Positions 1 to 8,238 of a DNA stretch of 42,265 nucleotides are shown piece after piece (position 1 is the first letter of the stretch; each line of letters opens with the position of its first letter). Under the pieces are notes generated by a model. It was not told the origin of the DNA. It ran no database searches and saw nothing but the letters and a program-made list of their open reading frames with translations. The translations under genes and the position numbers were made by a program. Source of the stretch: a virus; IMG/VR virus record IMGVR_UViG_3300032282_004143, positions 1 to 42,265 of that record, one strand, 5' to 3'.

Positions 1-807
1 AAAATTAAGTCGCGTCTTGATACACTCAAGAACAACACAACAAAGTCCACTGCACTGTGGAAACCGCAAGGTAAACAAACGATCCGTATTGTTCCTTACG
101 CTCACAATCCTGAAAATCCGTTCATCGAACTGCTTTTCCATTACAATATGAACGGCAAGACATATCTGTCTCCGTCTTCATTTGGTCGTCCTGATCCTAT
201 TGTTGAGTTTGCTAACAAGCTCAAGAAGACTGGAAACAAGGAAGAATGGAAGCAAGGTCGTGCATTGGAACCAAAGCTTCGTACATATGTTCCTATTCTT
301 GTTCGCGGACAAGAGAGTGAAGGTGTGAAGTTCTGGGGCATGGGTAAGCAAGTCTATCAAGAACTGCTCGCCATCATTGCTGATCCTGATTACGGTGATA
401 TCACTGACCTCAAGACTGGTCGCGACATCACTGTCGAGTTCAAGACTGCGGAGGAAACTGGCAAGAGCTTCCCTGAGACAACCATTCGTGTTAAGCCCAA
501 CCAAAGCGTTGCGTTTGACATCAATGATGCCGCAATCAAGGACAAGGTGAAGAACCAAAAGAACGTCACCGAGCTGTTCCCCGAGCTAACCTACGAGGAA
601 CTTGCCGCTGTTATGGATACTTGGCTCAATGCCTCGGAAGCAAATCCCGACGGCGAAGCTGCTCCAGAAACAACTGAAACGAGCGAAGCTGCCGCAGAAG
701 AACCTGCAGCAAAGCCTGCTCAGAGCGCAACGGCTAAGGCCGCTATCAAGCCTGCTGCATCCAGCAAGGCTATTGCAGAAGAGTTTAATGATCTTTTCAA
801 CTCGTAA
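1..807 (+). CDS. 32: gp32-like single-stranded DNA-binding protein (5' partial)
   Basis: Reading frame 1 is open from the window edge to the TAA at 805-807, so the true start lies upstream. The product resembles T4 gp32, which coats ssDNA during replication and recombination and recruits partners through an acidic C-terminal tail. Visible here are an N-terminal Lys/Thr-rich stretch followed by WKPQGKQTIRIVPY, an OB-like core, a low-complexity Ala/Glu/Pro/Thr linker (from about position 640) and a terminal acidic and aromatic tail (EEFNDLFNS). No Cys residue is present in the visible part, so the zinc-binding subdomain of T4 gp32 is absent or replaced. It sits directly upstream of uvsX, its usual functional partner. 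Identity rests on pattern and context; the family is quite diverged. Confidence 0.8.
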   Translation, partial: KIKSRLDTLKNNTTKSTALWKPQGKQTIRIVPYAHNPENPFIELLFHYNMNGKTYLSPSSFGRPDPIVEFANKLKKTGNKEEWKQGRALEPKLRTYVPILVRGQESEGVKFWGMGKQVYQELLAIIADPDYGDITDLKTGRDITVEFKTAEETGKSFPETTIRVKPNQSVAFDINDAAIKDKVKNQKNVTELFPELTYEELAAVMDTWLNASEANPDGEAAPETTETSEAAAEEPAAKPAQSATAKAAIKPAASSKAIAEEFNDLFNS

Positions 808-829
808 GGGTTGAACGTCAGTAAACATA

Positions 830-872
830 ATTAAGTGGGGTGTGCTCTGCACACGCGGAACACACCCTTAAT
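830..872 (+). promoter_or_regulatory. uvsX leader with two mutually exclusive hairpins
   Basis: The segment GGGTGTG (838-844) can pair with CACACCC (861-867), extended by ATTAA (830-834) with TTAAT (868-872). Alternatively GTGTG (840-844) can pair with CACAC (850-854). Both use the same left strand, so only one can form. It ends 16 bases before the uvsX ATG and has no U-tract, so a translational control element is more likely than a terminator. The function is inferred. Confidence 0.4.
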
Positions 873-888
873 CTTTAACAACCATATT

Positions 889-2115
889 ATGGAAAAAGAA
901 AAAAAGAAGAAATCTGTGGAGGTAGAACTATCTTCTGGCAGAGATGAGTTGGCAGAAGCACTTGCCGAGTCAATCAACAAGAGCAGCGATGGTAAAGTCG
1001 CATTCTTTCTTGATGCCGAAGACGATCCCTCTCAAATCACAGATTGGGTTTCCACAGGAAACAGCCTCGTTGATTTGACCATTGCCAACCGCCCAAATGG
1101 TGGATTGCCCGTTGGTCGTATCACTGAGTTGACAGGACTTGAAGCGTCTGGTAAGAGCCTTATGGGTGCACACTTGCTTGCGGAAACGCAGCGCAAAGGT
1201 GGATTGGCGGTATTCATTGATACAGAAACATCCGTATCCACGGACTTTCTGACGGCGATTGGTGTAGACGTTCCAAAGATGCTATACATCAATGTGGACA
1301 CGGTTGAGGATGTCTTTGACAAAGTTGAAGAAATCATCACGCTTGTTCGCAAGAGCAGCAAGAACAGATTGGTCACAATCCTTGTTGACTCTGTTGCCGC
1401 CGCTTCAACAAAGAAGGAAATTGCAAGCGATCATGGTGCTGATGGATTTGCCACAGGCAAGGCCATTGCGATCAGCAAAGCCATGAGAAAGATCACAGGA
1501 CTTATTGCCAAGCAGCGTGTATGCTTGTGCTTTACAAACCAACTTCGTCAGAAGGTGGGATTTGTTGGGTTGGGTGATCCTTGGACAACCAGCGGTGGTA
1601 AAGCCATTGCGTTTCATGCTTCGCTTCGCCTACGCTTAAAGCAGATGAACCAAATCAAGAATGCAGACAAACAGACAGTTGGTATTCGTACCAAATGCAC
1701 TGTGGTCAAGAACCGTATGGGTCCGCCGATGCGTTCAGTTGAATTTGACATCTACTTTGATCGAGGTATTGACAACTTCAGCAATTGGTTGGAACATCTC
1801 ATTGAATGGGATATTGTTACTAATGCCAAGAAGGTCAAGACAGATGCAAAGAAGACAAAGAAGCAGATGGAAGATGAAAAGGAAGAAGATAAAAAAGCAA
1901 AGAGCCTTCAGTTCATCATGCCTGTTGAAGGAAAAGATCCTGAGACAGTCGTGTTTGAGAAGAAGGATTTGCCAAAGCTGCTCAAAGATAGACCAGAATG
2001 CAGAGACTATCTTTATAACAAGTTGTGTGAAAACTTTGTTATGAAGTATAAGGCTCCCAATTCTGAGATTGCCGATGATGTCGAATATGACGATGCATCG
2101 GAAGGAGCAGAGTAA
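889..2115 (+). CDS. uvsX: UvsX-like RecA-family recombinase
   Basis: This is an ATP-dependent strand-exchange protein of the RecA/UvsX family that forms filaments on ssDNA displaced from gp32. A Walker A motif GLEASGKS lies at about residues 83-90, a Walker B-like strand VTILVDS near residue 170, and the L2-like segment CFTNQLRQKVG follows. A Lys/Asp/Glu-rich insert precedes an acidic C-terminus. The length of 408 residues is close to T4 UvsX (391). The ATG at 889 is preferred over the upstream in-frame ATG at 835 because the extra 18 residues overlap the leader hairpin and do not match the family. No Shine-Dalgarno sequence is visible. Partner genes in the window are SSB upstream and the helicase and exonuclease downstream. 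Confidence 0.92.
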   Translation: MEKEKKKKSVEVELSSGRDELAEALAESINKSSDGKVAFFLDAEDDPSQITDWVSTGNSLVDLTIANRPNGGLPVGRITELTGLEASGKSLMGAHLLAETQRKGGLAVFIDTETSVSTDFLTAIGVDVPKMLYINVDTVEDVFDKVEEIITLVRKSSKNRLVTILVDSVAAASTKKEIASDHGADGFATGKAIAISKAMRKITGLIAKQRVCLCFTNQLRQKVGFVGLGDPWTTSGGKAIAFHASLRLRLKQMNQIKNADKQTVGIRTKCTVVKNRMGPPMRSVEFDIYFDRGIDNFSNWLEHLIEWDIVTNAKKVKTDAKKTKKQMEDEKEEDKKAKSLQFIMPVEGKDPETVVFEKKDLPKLLKDRPECRDYLYNKLCENFVMKYKAPNSEIADDVEYDDASEGAE

Positions 2116-2124
2116 TAAAATGAT

Positions 2125-2150
2125 CGTGTGGAGTGAAATACCTCCACACG
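2125..2150 (+). promoter_or_regulatory. Intercistronic hairpin A (conserved loop TGAAATAC)
   Basis: A perfect 9-bp stem, CGTGTGGAG paired with CTCCACACG, closes the 8-base loop TGAAATAC. It starts 9 bases after the uvsX stop and ends 24 bases before the next start. A second copy at 2482-2507 has the same loop with compensatory stem changes. There is no U-tract. It is probably a protein-binding or mRNA-processing site. Confidence 0.6.
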
Positions 2151-2174
2151 GTTATCACTTTGAGAAGGAAACAT

Positions 2175-2471
2175 ATGAGCGAAGAACAAAATACAAAACA
2201 ACAAATGACAGCAGCGGAATTCATCAAGAAATTCCACGAAGACATCAGAGATACCGCCGATAGTCAATGGCGTGATGACAAAGAAGGTGATTATGGGCAC
2301 AAGGGCATTCCTGCTTGGATTGGATTGGAATGGACTGCAAATGATCACGAAGAGATAAAGATAACCGATCTGCATGAAGCAAAGCGTGCAATGGTCGATG
2401 ATCCAGACGATCCTCTAGTCAAGGCTATCTGGCGTAAACCAAGAAAGCCAAAGGCTCCAAAGTCAGAATAA
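2175..2471 (+). CDS. Hypothetical protein, 98 aa
   Basis: I do not recognise this protein. It is small, charged and soluble in appearance, with a predicted helical N-terminal half (TAAEFIKKFHEDIRD), an aromatic middle (PAWIGLEW) and a basic proline-rich C-terminus (RKPRKPKAPKSE). The ATG at 2175 is chosen over 2133 because it has a good Shine-Dalgarno sequence (GAGAAGGA, 2162-2169), unusual in this window, and because the longer form would run through hairpin A. It lies between two copies of the same hairpin, so it may form a small regulated cassette. Its position between uvsX and the exonuclease suggests a replication or recombination accessory role, which is inference only. Confidence 0.7.
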   Translation: MSEEQNTKQQMTAAEFIKKFHEDIRDTADSQWRDDKEGDYGHKGIPAWIGLEWTANDHEEIKITDLHEAKRAMVDDPDDPLVKAIWRKPRKPKAPKSE

Positions 2472-2481
2472 TATAAATGAT

Positions 2482-2507
2482 CATATGGAGTGAAATACCT
2501 CAATATG
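2482..2507 (+). promoter_or_regulatory. Intercistronic hairpin B (second copy, compensatory stem changes)
   Basis: CATATGGAG pairs with CTCAATATG (8 of 9 positions) around the same TGAAATAC loop as hairpin A at 2125-2150. Three G-C or C-G pairs of copy A are A-T or T-A pairs here, so the stem is conserved while its sequence changed. It starts 11 bases after the stop of the 98-aa gene. Confidence 0.6.
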
Positions 2508-2530
2508 GTTTTTATTAACACAAAATACTT

Positions 2531-2977
2531 ATGCATCAAGTATTCATATCATTTCCTTTCGCTGTCAAACACGACAAGAAGCAAGAATTTGCCGAATTCT
2601 GCAAAAAGAAGAAGATCCAAATTATCGACAGAGTTCGTAATCAAAAAATGGAGGTTTGGAACCCAAAGGGATATGGTAACACCGTATCTGTGAGATTTAA
2701 GGACACCGCCAAATTTGATTTAAGAACAGATCAAGAGTTTTATCAGTTTACAGACGCAAGTCGAATTCTGTTCATTAGGTTGTTCATCAGCGGAAAATAC
2801 ACCAAATATATTGAAATTTGGCAGATGGATTTGTATGGAAAGTTCACGTGTCTCACAGACCGTATGCATAGCGTCAATCATTCCACACTACTTGATGTTG
2901 GCTGGATAGTAAATCAGACTTGCCATTTTGGTATAGAGGATCTATATATTCCAGAAGCCAAACCAACAACCACATAA
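2531..2977 (+). CDS. Hypothetical protein, 148 aa
   Basis: I do not recognise a family. The sequence has a plausible mixed alpha/beta pattern with aromatic-rich strands (VFISFPFAV, RILFIRLFISG, YIEIWQMDLYG) and a Lys-rich N-terminal helix (KHDKKQEFAEFCKKKK). There is no signal peptide or clear membrane segment. Its TAA overlaps the ATG of the downstream exonuclease gene by one base (TAATG), which suggests translational coupling and a shared transcript. The start at 2531 has no clear ribosome-binding site, which is common in this window. A role in replication is suggested only by position. Confidence 0.65.
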   Translation: MHQVFISFPFAVKHDKKQEFAEFCKKKKIQIIDRVRNQKMEVWNPKGYGNTVSVRFKDTAKFDLRTDQEFYQFTDASRILFIRLFISGKYTKYIEIWQMDLYGKFTCLTDRMHSVNHSTLLDVGWIVNQTCHFGIEDLYIPEAKPTTT

Positions 2978-4041
2978 TGCAAGAAGAAACCAAAAAGAAA
3001 TTCGCATCTATCTTCTCACAGATCAAGAGTGAGCATGCAAGTCTTCCTATAAACACAAAGAAAGACAAGAATAGTGATATTCTTGTTGTGGATGGAACCA
3101 ACAACTTTATTCGTTGTTGGACCGTTGTACCGACTTTGAGTGATAATGGAGAGCATGTTGGTGGAGTTTCTGGGTTTTTAAGCAGTCTTGGATATGCTAT
3201 CAAGTTGCTACGTCCGACTAGAGTAATCATTGTATTTGACGGCAAGGGTGGTAGCGAGCGTCGTAGAAAGTTATATCCTCAATATAAAGAGGGTAGAAAG
3301 GTAATGAAACGCCTTAATCGCGCATATGAAGATATGAGCGACACGGACACAGAGCAAAAAGCGATGTATGATCAGATGGGTAAGCTTGTAAGCTTCTTGC
3401 AGGAGCTTCCTGTTAGTGTTATATCCATTGATTACATCGAAGCCGATGACACCATTGGATATATTGCTACGCAGATGTATAAAGATAGCCGCATCACAAT
3501 CATGAGTGGCGACAAGGACTTTATGCAACTGATCAATGATCGTGTACAAATTTGGAGTCCTATCAAGAAAAAGATATATGGTGTGCAGGATGTTATCAAC
3601 CAATACGGAGTACATCCTACCAATTTCATTTATTATCGCATTCTTGAAGGAGATACATCGGATAATATTGATGGTGTAAAGGGAGTAGGATTGAAAACTG
3701 CTATCAAAAGCTTTCCTATGCTGACAGAAAGCACGGAAACGTCTGTTGATCAGATACTTGCCCGTGCAAAAGATTGTGTGAATGAAAAGAAAGTATATAG
3801 CAATGTGGTTGAGCACGCAGAAATTGTTCAACGCAATTATATGCTTATGCAACTCAAGGATCCAAACTTCTCTCCTTCATTGCAGATGAAGATCGAGGAA
3901 AGTGTTGAGCGGATCTATGCCTTCAATAAATTTCATTTTATTCAGAAGCTGACCACATACGGAATGCATTCTAGCATCCCAAATTTTCATGTGTGGTTAC
4001 AAGAAGTGTTTTACCCATTATCGGTGTTGGCAACTTCTTAA
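2977..4041 (+). CDS. rnh: RNase H / 5'-3' exonuclease, FEN family (T4 Rnh-like)
   Basis: This is a structure-specific 5' nuclease of the FEN/T4 RNase H family that removes RNA primers from Okazaki fragments. The metal-binding architecture is visible: an N-terminal DILVVDGTN (first Asp), VIIVFDGKGG, the Glu/Asp cluster YIEADDTIGY, the SGDKDFMQL strand, and the helix-3-turn-helix GDTSDNIDGVKGVGLKTA. The length is about 354 residues against 305 for T4 Rnh. The start at 2977 overlaps the preceding stop. The alternative start at 2920 adds 19 residues that read through the upstream gene's end in another frame. The neighbours are replication and recombination genes, which fits lagging-strand processing. 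Confidence 0.9.
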   Translation: MQEETKKKFASIFSQIKSEHASLPINTKKDKNSDILVVDGTNNFIRCWTVVPTLSDNGEHVGGVSGFLSSLGYAIKLLRPTRVIIVFDGKGGSERRRKLYPQYKEGRKVMKRLNRAYEDMSDTDTEQKAMYDQMGKLVSFLQELPVSVISIDYIEADDTIGYIATQMYKDSRITIMSGDKDFMQLINDRVQIWSPIKKKIYGVQDVINQYGVHPTNFIYYRILEGDTSDNIDGVKGVGLKTAIKSFPMLTESTETSVDQILARAKDCVNEKKVYSNVVEHAEIVQRNYMLMQLKDPNFSPSLQMKIEESVERIYAFNKFHFIQKLTTYGMHSSIPNFHVWLQEVFYPLSVLATS

Positions 4042-4061
4042 CTTTACTTTTCACTTAACAA

Positions 4062-4093
4062 TTGACTAAATGACAAATACCAAATAAGGTATT
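4062..4093 (+). promoter_or_regulatory. Possible promoter and hairpin before the helicase gene
   Basis: TTGACT (4062-4067), a 17-base spacer and TAAGGT (4085-4090) form a weak sigma70-like promoter. AATACC (4076-4081) can pair with GGTATT (4088-4093) around AAATAA. The start codon is 12 bases further on. The -10 match is poor, so the promoter call is tentative. Confidence 0.35.
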
Positions 4094-4105
4094 AAATACT
4101 TAATT

Positions 4106-5503
4106 ATGGCACCAGTAATCATCGATAACCTTCACAAGTTTGGCTTGGAGTTCCAAGTCAAAATCATTGCGAGCATCTTAACAGACAAAGTGTTCTTGGA
4201 ACGCATTGTTGATATCATTGAAGTAGAGGCATTTGAGAATGCCGCCCATCAATGGATTATTAAAGAGATCATCGCATATCATGTTGAATATAAGGATCTT
4301 CCTACCATGCAGGTATTCAAGATCCGAATTGACACCATTGAAAATCAAGAATTCAAGGCGTTGGTAGTGGATCAGCTGAAGCATGTGTATATGAAGATCA
4401 GCGAGAAGGATCTTCAGTTCGTGCGTGAACAATTCCTTGAGTTCTGTAAGAACCAAAAGCTAAAGAATGCCATCATCGAGTCTGTTGACCATCTAAAGTC
4501 TGGTGATTATGACAAGATCAAGGGACTTGTTGACAAGGCAATGAAGGCTGGTATGGAACGCAATCTTGGTCATAACTACCACAAGGAAATTGCTGGTCGT
4601 ATGAGTGAGATGTGCCGTAAGACCATTTCCACTGGTTGGGAAGTTGTTGATAGCCTCATGGACGGCGGTCTTGGACCCGGTGAACTCGGTATCGTCGTTG
4701 CCCCTGCTGGTATTGGCAAGTCTTGGCTGCTTTGCAGTCTTGGTGCCAAGGCAATGAAACAGGGTAAGAACATTGCCCATTTCACATTGGAACTTAACGA
4801 AAACTATGTTGGTCTGCGATATGACTGCTGCTTTACTGGAATTGACTTTCAACAGATCAAACATGAGCAGGAGAAGGTTGAGGAAATCATCAAGAAGATT
4901 GAAGGCAAACTGTATGTAAAGTATTTTCCCTTAAAGACTGTCAGTGCACAATCTCTCAAGTTCCACATCGAGCGCATTCAAGCGTTGGAAGGAATTAAGA
5001 TTGATGAAATGGTCGTTGACTATGCTGACATTCTTCGTCCGTTGGAGAAAGACAGCAACAGCAATAGCTATAGTGAAGCTGGTGGTATCTATGAAGAACT
5101 GCGTCAAGCGGCTGGCGAACTACAAATTCCTGTATGGACTGCTTCACAGACCAACCGCAGTGGTGGACAGGAGGATGTTGTGCAAGCTCATAACATTGCC
5201 GACTCATACCGAAAGATCATGACTGCTGACTTTGTAATCAGCGTTTCTCGTAATACTCAAGACAAAGCAAACAACACTGCTCGCTGTCACGTTATCAAGA
5301 ACCGATTTGGTCCAGACGGCATCACACTTTATGCCAAGATGGACACCAGTCGCGGTCAAATTGAGTTGTATGACTCAAAGTCCAAGGAGTCTATGGAGAT
5401 CCAAGCGGGCATGCAAGATGCTGATAATAGCGTGAAAAATATGTTGAAGAATAAATGGAATAGTTCTCGCCAAAAGGAAAACGGCGAAAACACCGATTTG
5501 TAA
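4106..5503 (+). CDS. 41: gp41-like replicative DNA helicase (DnaB family)
   Basis: This is the hexameric 5'-3' replicative helicase that unwinds DNA ahead of the fork and carries the primase. The N-terminal half (1-155) is a helical domain as in T4 gp41. The RecA-like core begins near residue 175 with GLGPGELGIVVAP, with Walker A PAGIGKS at about 200-206. Further motifs are HFTLELNENY (motif 1a, with the catalytic Glu), MVVDYADIL (Walker B) and WTASQTNRSG (motif H3), and a basic VIKNRFGPDG segment follows. The C-terminus is polar and asparagine-rich. Its 465 residues match T4 gp41 (475). It follows the exonuclease gene after 64 bases. No separate gp61-type primase gene is seen in this window. 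Confidence 0.93.
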   Translation: MAPVIIDNLHKFGLEFQVKIIASILTDKVFLERIVDIIEVEAFENAAHQWIIKEIIAYHVEYKDLPTMQVFKIRIDTIENQEFKALVVDQLKHVYMKISEKDLQFVREQFLEFCKNQKLKNAIIESVDHLKSGDYDKIKGLVDKAMKAGMERNLGHNYHKEIAGRMSEMCRKTISTGWEVVDSLMDGGLGPGELGIVVAPAGIGKSWLLCSLGAKAMKQGKNIAHFTLELNENYVGLRYDCCFTGIDFQQIKHEQEKVEEIIKKIEGKLYVKYFPLKTVSAQSLKFHIERIQALEGIKIDEMVVDYADILRPLEKDSNSNSYSEAGGIYEELRQAAGELQIPVWTASQTNRSGGQEDVVQAHNIADSYRKIMTADFVISVSRNTQDKANNTARCHVIKNRFGPDGITLYAKMDTSRGQIELYDSKSKESMEIQAGMQDADNSVKNMLKNKWNSSRQKENGENTDL

Positions 5504-5577
5504 GAAAATTTTCTAAAATTTTTTTTCATAATTTATTTTTTATAAAACGTATTTATTCTCCACACAACAACCTTAAC

Positions 5578-5590
5578 AGGAGGAACTTTT
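5578..5590 (+). promoter_or_regulatory. Strong Shine-Dalgarno of nrdB
   Basis: AGGAGG at 5578-5583, seven bases before the ATG at 5591, is the best ribosome-binding site in the window. It is notable because most other genes have none. The 75 bases upstream are very AT-rich with runs of T, and I see no strong hairpin there. Confidence 0.8.
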
Positions 5591-6565
5591 ATGACCATTT
5601 TCGACGAACAAATTGCACGTAAGCCAAACAGATATCCTTGGGCACAAGAATATATTGATGCTATGTGGTCTGGACATTGGACTCCAAACGAGTTCACATT
5701 CACATCAGATTTGCAGCAATATAAGACAGAACTAACTTCCCAAGAACAAATCATTATCAAGAATGCATTGAGTGCTATTGGTCAGATCGAAATCTCCGTA
5801 AAGAAGTTCTGGGCTAAATTAGGCGATACACTTCCTCATCCAGCTATGAGTGACCTTGGTATTACTATGGCCAATATTGAAGTTATTCACAACAATGCCT
5901 ATGAAAAACTATTGGACGTTCTTCAGATGCAGGATGTGTTTGAGGAAAACCTTAAACTTGATATTATTCAGGGGCGTGTTAAATATCTTCGCAAATATCT
6001 CGACAAGAATTATACAGATAATCGTAAGCAGTATATATACTCGCTCATTCTTTTTACATTGTATGTAGAGAACGTGTCTCTATTTAGTCAGTTTTATATC
6101 ATTAATTGGTTTAATCGTTACAAGGGGTTGCTCAAGGACACTGCTCAACAGGTTGCATACACAGCCAAAGAAGAGACGTTGCACGCCCTCGCTGGGGTCA
6201 GAATTGTAAATACAATCCGCCAAGAACTGCCAGAATTGTTTGATGATGAACTTGAAGCTCGTATTCTTCATGAAGCGGCTGAGTCTTATAAGGCCGAAGC
6301 CAAGCTCATTGATTGGATGATTGGCGATTATAAAGATGAAAAGATCAGCGCCGATATTCTCAAAGGATATGTACAGAAGAGATTAGACGACTCTCTTGAG
6401 ATGATTGGCTTCAAGAAAATATTTAATGTATCGCAAGAGATTATTGATTTGACTATGTGGATGGATGAAGATGTAATGGGTAATACTATGACTGATTTCT
6501 TCCACAAGCGTCCTGTAGAGTACGCCAAGAAGACACAGTCTATTCAAGCAGACGACTTATTTTAA
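5591..6565 (+). CDS. nrdB: Ribonucleotide reductase class I beta subunit (NrdB)
   Basis: The beta subunit carries the diiron-tyrosyl radical cofactor that starts ribonucleotide reduction by NrdA. Ferritin-like motifs are visible: a first carboxylate in QIEIS, then IEVIHNNAY (Glu, His and the presumptive radical Tyr spaced as E-x2-H-x3-Y), the second-half Glu in YVENVSLF and AKEETLHALAG (E-x2-H). The C-terminal tail (KKTQSIQADDLF) is the type of flexible acidic peptide that docks on NrdA. The length of 324 residues is near the family norm. It is followed after five bases by nrdA, giving the beta-alpha order rather than the alpha-beta order common in bacteria. Confidence 0.93.
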   Translation: MTIFDEQIARKPNRYPWAQEYIDAMWSGHWTPNEFTFTSDLQQYKTELTSQEQIIIKNALSAIGQIEISVKKFWAKLGDTLPHPAMSDLGITMANIEVIHNNAYEKLLDVLQMQDVFEENLKLDIIQGRVKYLRKYLDKNYTDNRKQYIYSLILFTLYVENVSLFSQFYIINWFNRYKGLLKDTAQQVAYTAKEETLHALAGVRIVNTIRQELPELFDDELEARILHEAAESYKAEAKLIDWMIGDYKDEKISADILKGYVQKRLDDSLEMIGFKKIFNVSQEIIDLTMWMDEDVMGNTMTDFFHKRPVEYAKKTQSIQADDLF

Positions 6566-6570
6566 TATAT

Positions 6571-8220
6571 ATGAGCAAAGAGATTTATTGGCTGAACAAG
6601 GACAGCATCACATTCCTTGAGCGAGGATATCTTCCCAAAGGCCAAACCGCCGAGGAAAGAATTCATGAAATTGCCAAAGCGGCAGAAAAGATCCTAAAGA
6701 AAAAAGGCTTTGCTGAAAAGTTTGAGTCTTATATGCACAAGGGATGGTATAGTCTATCATCTCCTGTTTGGGCAAACTTTGGTAATGGTCGTGGTCTAGC
6801 TATTTCATGCAATGGTTCATATGTGTCAGATACTATGAATGCCATTCTGGAAAAGACTGCCGAAGTCGGTATGCTTACAAAGTATGGCGCGGGCACATCT
6901 GGATACTTTGGTGATCTTCGTAGCAGAGGAACGCCAATCAGTGTCGGTGGCACAAGTTCTGGTCCTGTGCATTTCATGGAAATGTTTGATGCCGTGACAC
7001 GAGTTGTGTCGCAGTCAAATGTGCGCCGTGGATCGTTCGCCGCATATCTTCCTATTGAACATCCAGATATCATGGAATTTCTTGGTATTCGTGAAGAAGG
7101 TCATGCTATTCAAGACTTGAGCATCGGCGTTTGTGTTGGCAACAAGTTCATGAAGAAGATGATCGAGGGTGACAAGGACGCTCGTGCTGTTTGGGCCAAA
7201 GTGCTAAAGAAGCGTTTCGAGTCTGGTTATCCATACATTTTCTTTAGTGATAATGTAAATGATAATGCTCCTCAAGTATACAAGGACAAGAAGATGAAGA
7301 TCCACGCTTCCAATCTATGTTCTGAAATCTGCTTGAGTTCTTCAGCCGATGAAACATTTGTCTGCAATCTATCATCAATGAACCTTCTTCATTATGATGA
7401 TTGGAAGACAACAGATGCAGTTGAGACATTAACATACTTCCTTGACGCTGTGATGGAAGATTATATTCAGACAACTGAAAATATTCCATTCCTCAAAGCT
7501 GCTCATAACTTTGCCAAGAACCAAAGAGCACTTGGTATTGGTGTTCTTGGTTGGCATTCATATCTGCAAAGCAAGATGATTGCCTTTGAGAGCATGGAAG
7601 CCAAACTTATCAATACACAAATCCATCGCATTATTCGTGATAAGAGCTATGCTGCTAGCAAGGAAATGGCGAAGGAATATGGTGAACCACCTCTGTTGAA
7701 GGGGTATGGTATGCGCAATGTCACAACAATGGCAATCGCGCCAACCACAAGCAGTTCATTTATTCTTGGACAGGTATCTCCTTCTGTAGAACCGTTAAAC
7801 AGCAACTATTATACAAAGGATCTTGCCAAGGGCAAGTTCACATATCGCAATCCATATCTAGAAGCTGTTCTTGAAAAGCATGGAAAGAATAACGCAGATA
7901 CATGGAAGACAATCCTAATCAAGGGCGGTAGTGTTCAGCATCTTGAATTCTTGAGCGACCATGAAAAGGAAGTGTTCAAGACGTTTGGTGAGATTTCTCA
8001 AAAGGAAATCATCATTCAAGCCGCCGCTCGTCAGAAGTTCATTGATCAAGGTCAAAGCATCAATTTGATGATCCATCCAAAGGTTCCAGTAAAGGATGTA
8101 AATCAACTTATGATCTTTGCTTGGGAACAGGGCGTAAAGTGTCTTTACTATCAACGAGGCACCAATCCTGCCCAAGAACTAGGCAGAAGCATTCTAGATT
8201 GTAAGAGTTGCGAAGCTTAA
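6571..8220 (+). CDS. nrdA: Ribonucleotide reductase class I alpha subunit (NrdA), short form
   Basis: The catalytic subunit reduces ribonucleoside diphosphates to deoxy forms for phage DNA synthesis. Key residues are present: the redox Cys in LAISCNGS, the NLCSEICLSS active-site loop (Asn-x-Cys-x-Glu), the radical-path tyrosines in CLYYQRGTN, and the C-terminal CKSC pair that re-reduces the active site. At 549 residues it is much shorter than E. coli or T4 NrdA (about 750-760). The protein starts almost at the barrel region, so the N-terminal ATP-cone that mediates dATP inhibition is missing. A phage enzyme without that brake would keep working at high dATP; that is inference from the missing domain. 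Confidence 0.93.
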   Translation: MSKEIYWLNKDSITFLERGYLPKGQTAEERIHEIAKAAEKILKKKGFAEKFESYMHKGWYSLSSPVWANFGNGRGLAISCNGSYVSDTMNAILEKTAEVGMLTKYGAGTSGYFGDLRSRGTPISVGGTSSGPVHFMEMFDAVTRVVSQSNVRRGSFAAYLPIEHPDIMEFLGIREEGHAIQDLSIGVCVGNKFMKKMIEGDKDARAVWAKVLKKRFESGYPYIFFSDNVNDNAPQVYKDKKMKIHASNLCSEICLSSSADETFVCNLSSMNLLHYDDWKTTDAVETLTYFLDAVMEDYIQTTENIPFLKAAHNFAKNQRALGIGVLGWHSYLQSKMIAFESMEAKLINTQIHRIIRDKSYAASKEMAKEYGEPPLLKGYGMRNVTTMAIAPTTSSSFILGQVSPSVEPLNSNYYTKDLAKGKFTYRNPYLEAVLEKHGKNNADTWKTILIKGGSVQHLEFLSDHEKEVFKTFGEISQKEIIIQAAARQKFIDQGQSINLMIHPKVPVKDVNQLMIFAWEQGVKCLYYQRGTNPAQELGRSILDCKSCEA

Positions 8221-8238
8221 GATTATAAAAACATACCA

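Noticed and set aside
835-888. Upstream in-frame ATG of uvsX adding 18 residues
   Set aside because: The extra residues are coded by the leader hairpins and do not resemble the UvsX N-terminus.
2069-2263. Alternative 64-codon frame across the uvsX end and hairpin A
   Set aside because: It overlaps the uvsX C-terminus and the 98-aa gene out of frame. Only the short MI-x-WSEIP part is shared with the second hairpin, noted as a finding.
5504-5577. Possible terminator after the helicase gene (AAAATTTT repeats and T runs)
   Set aside because: There is no GC-containing stem; it is an AT-rich spacer with palindromic A/T runs only.
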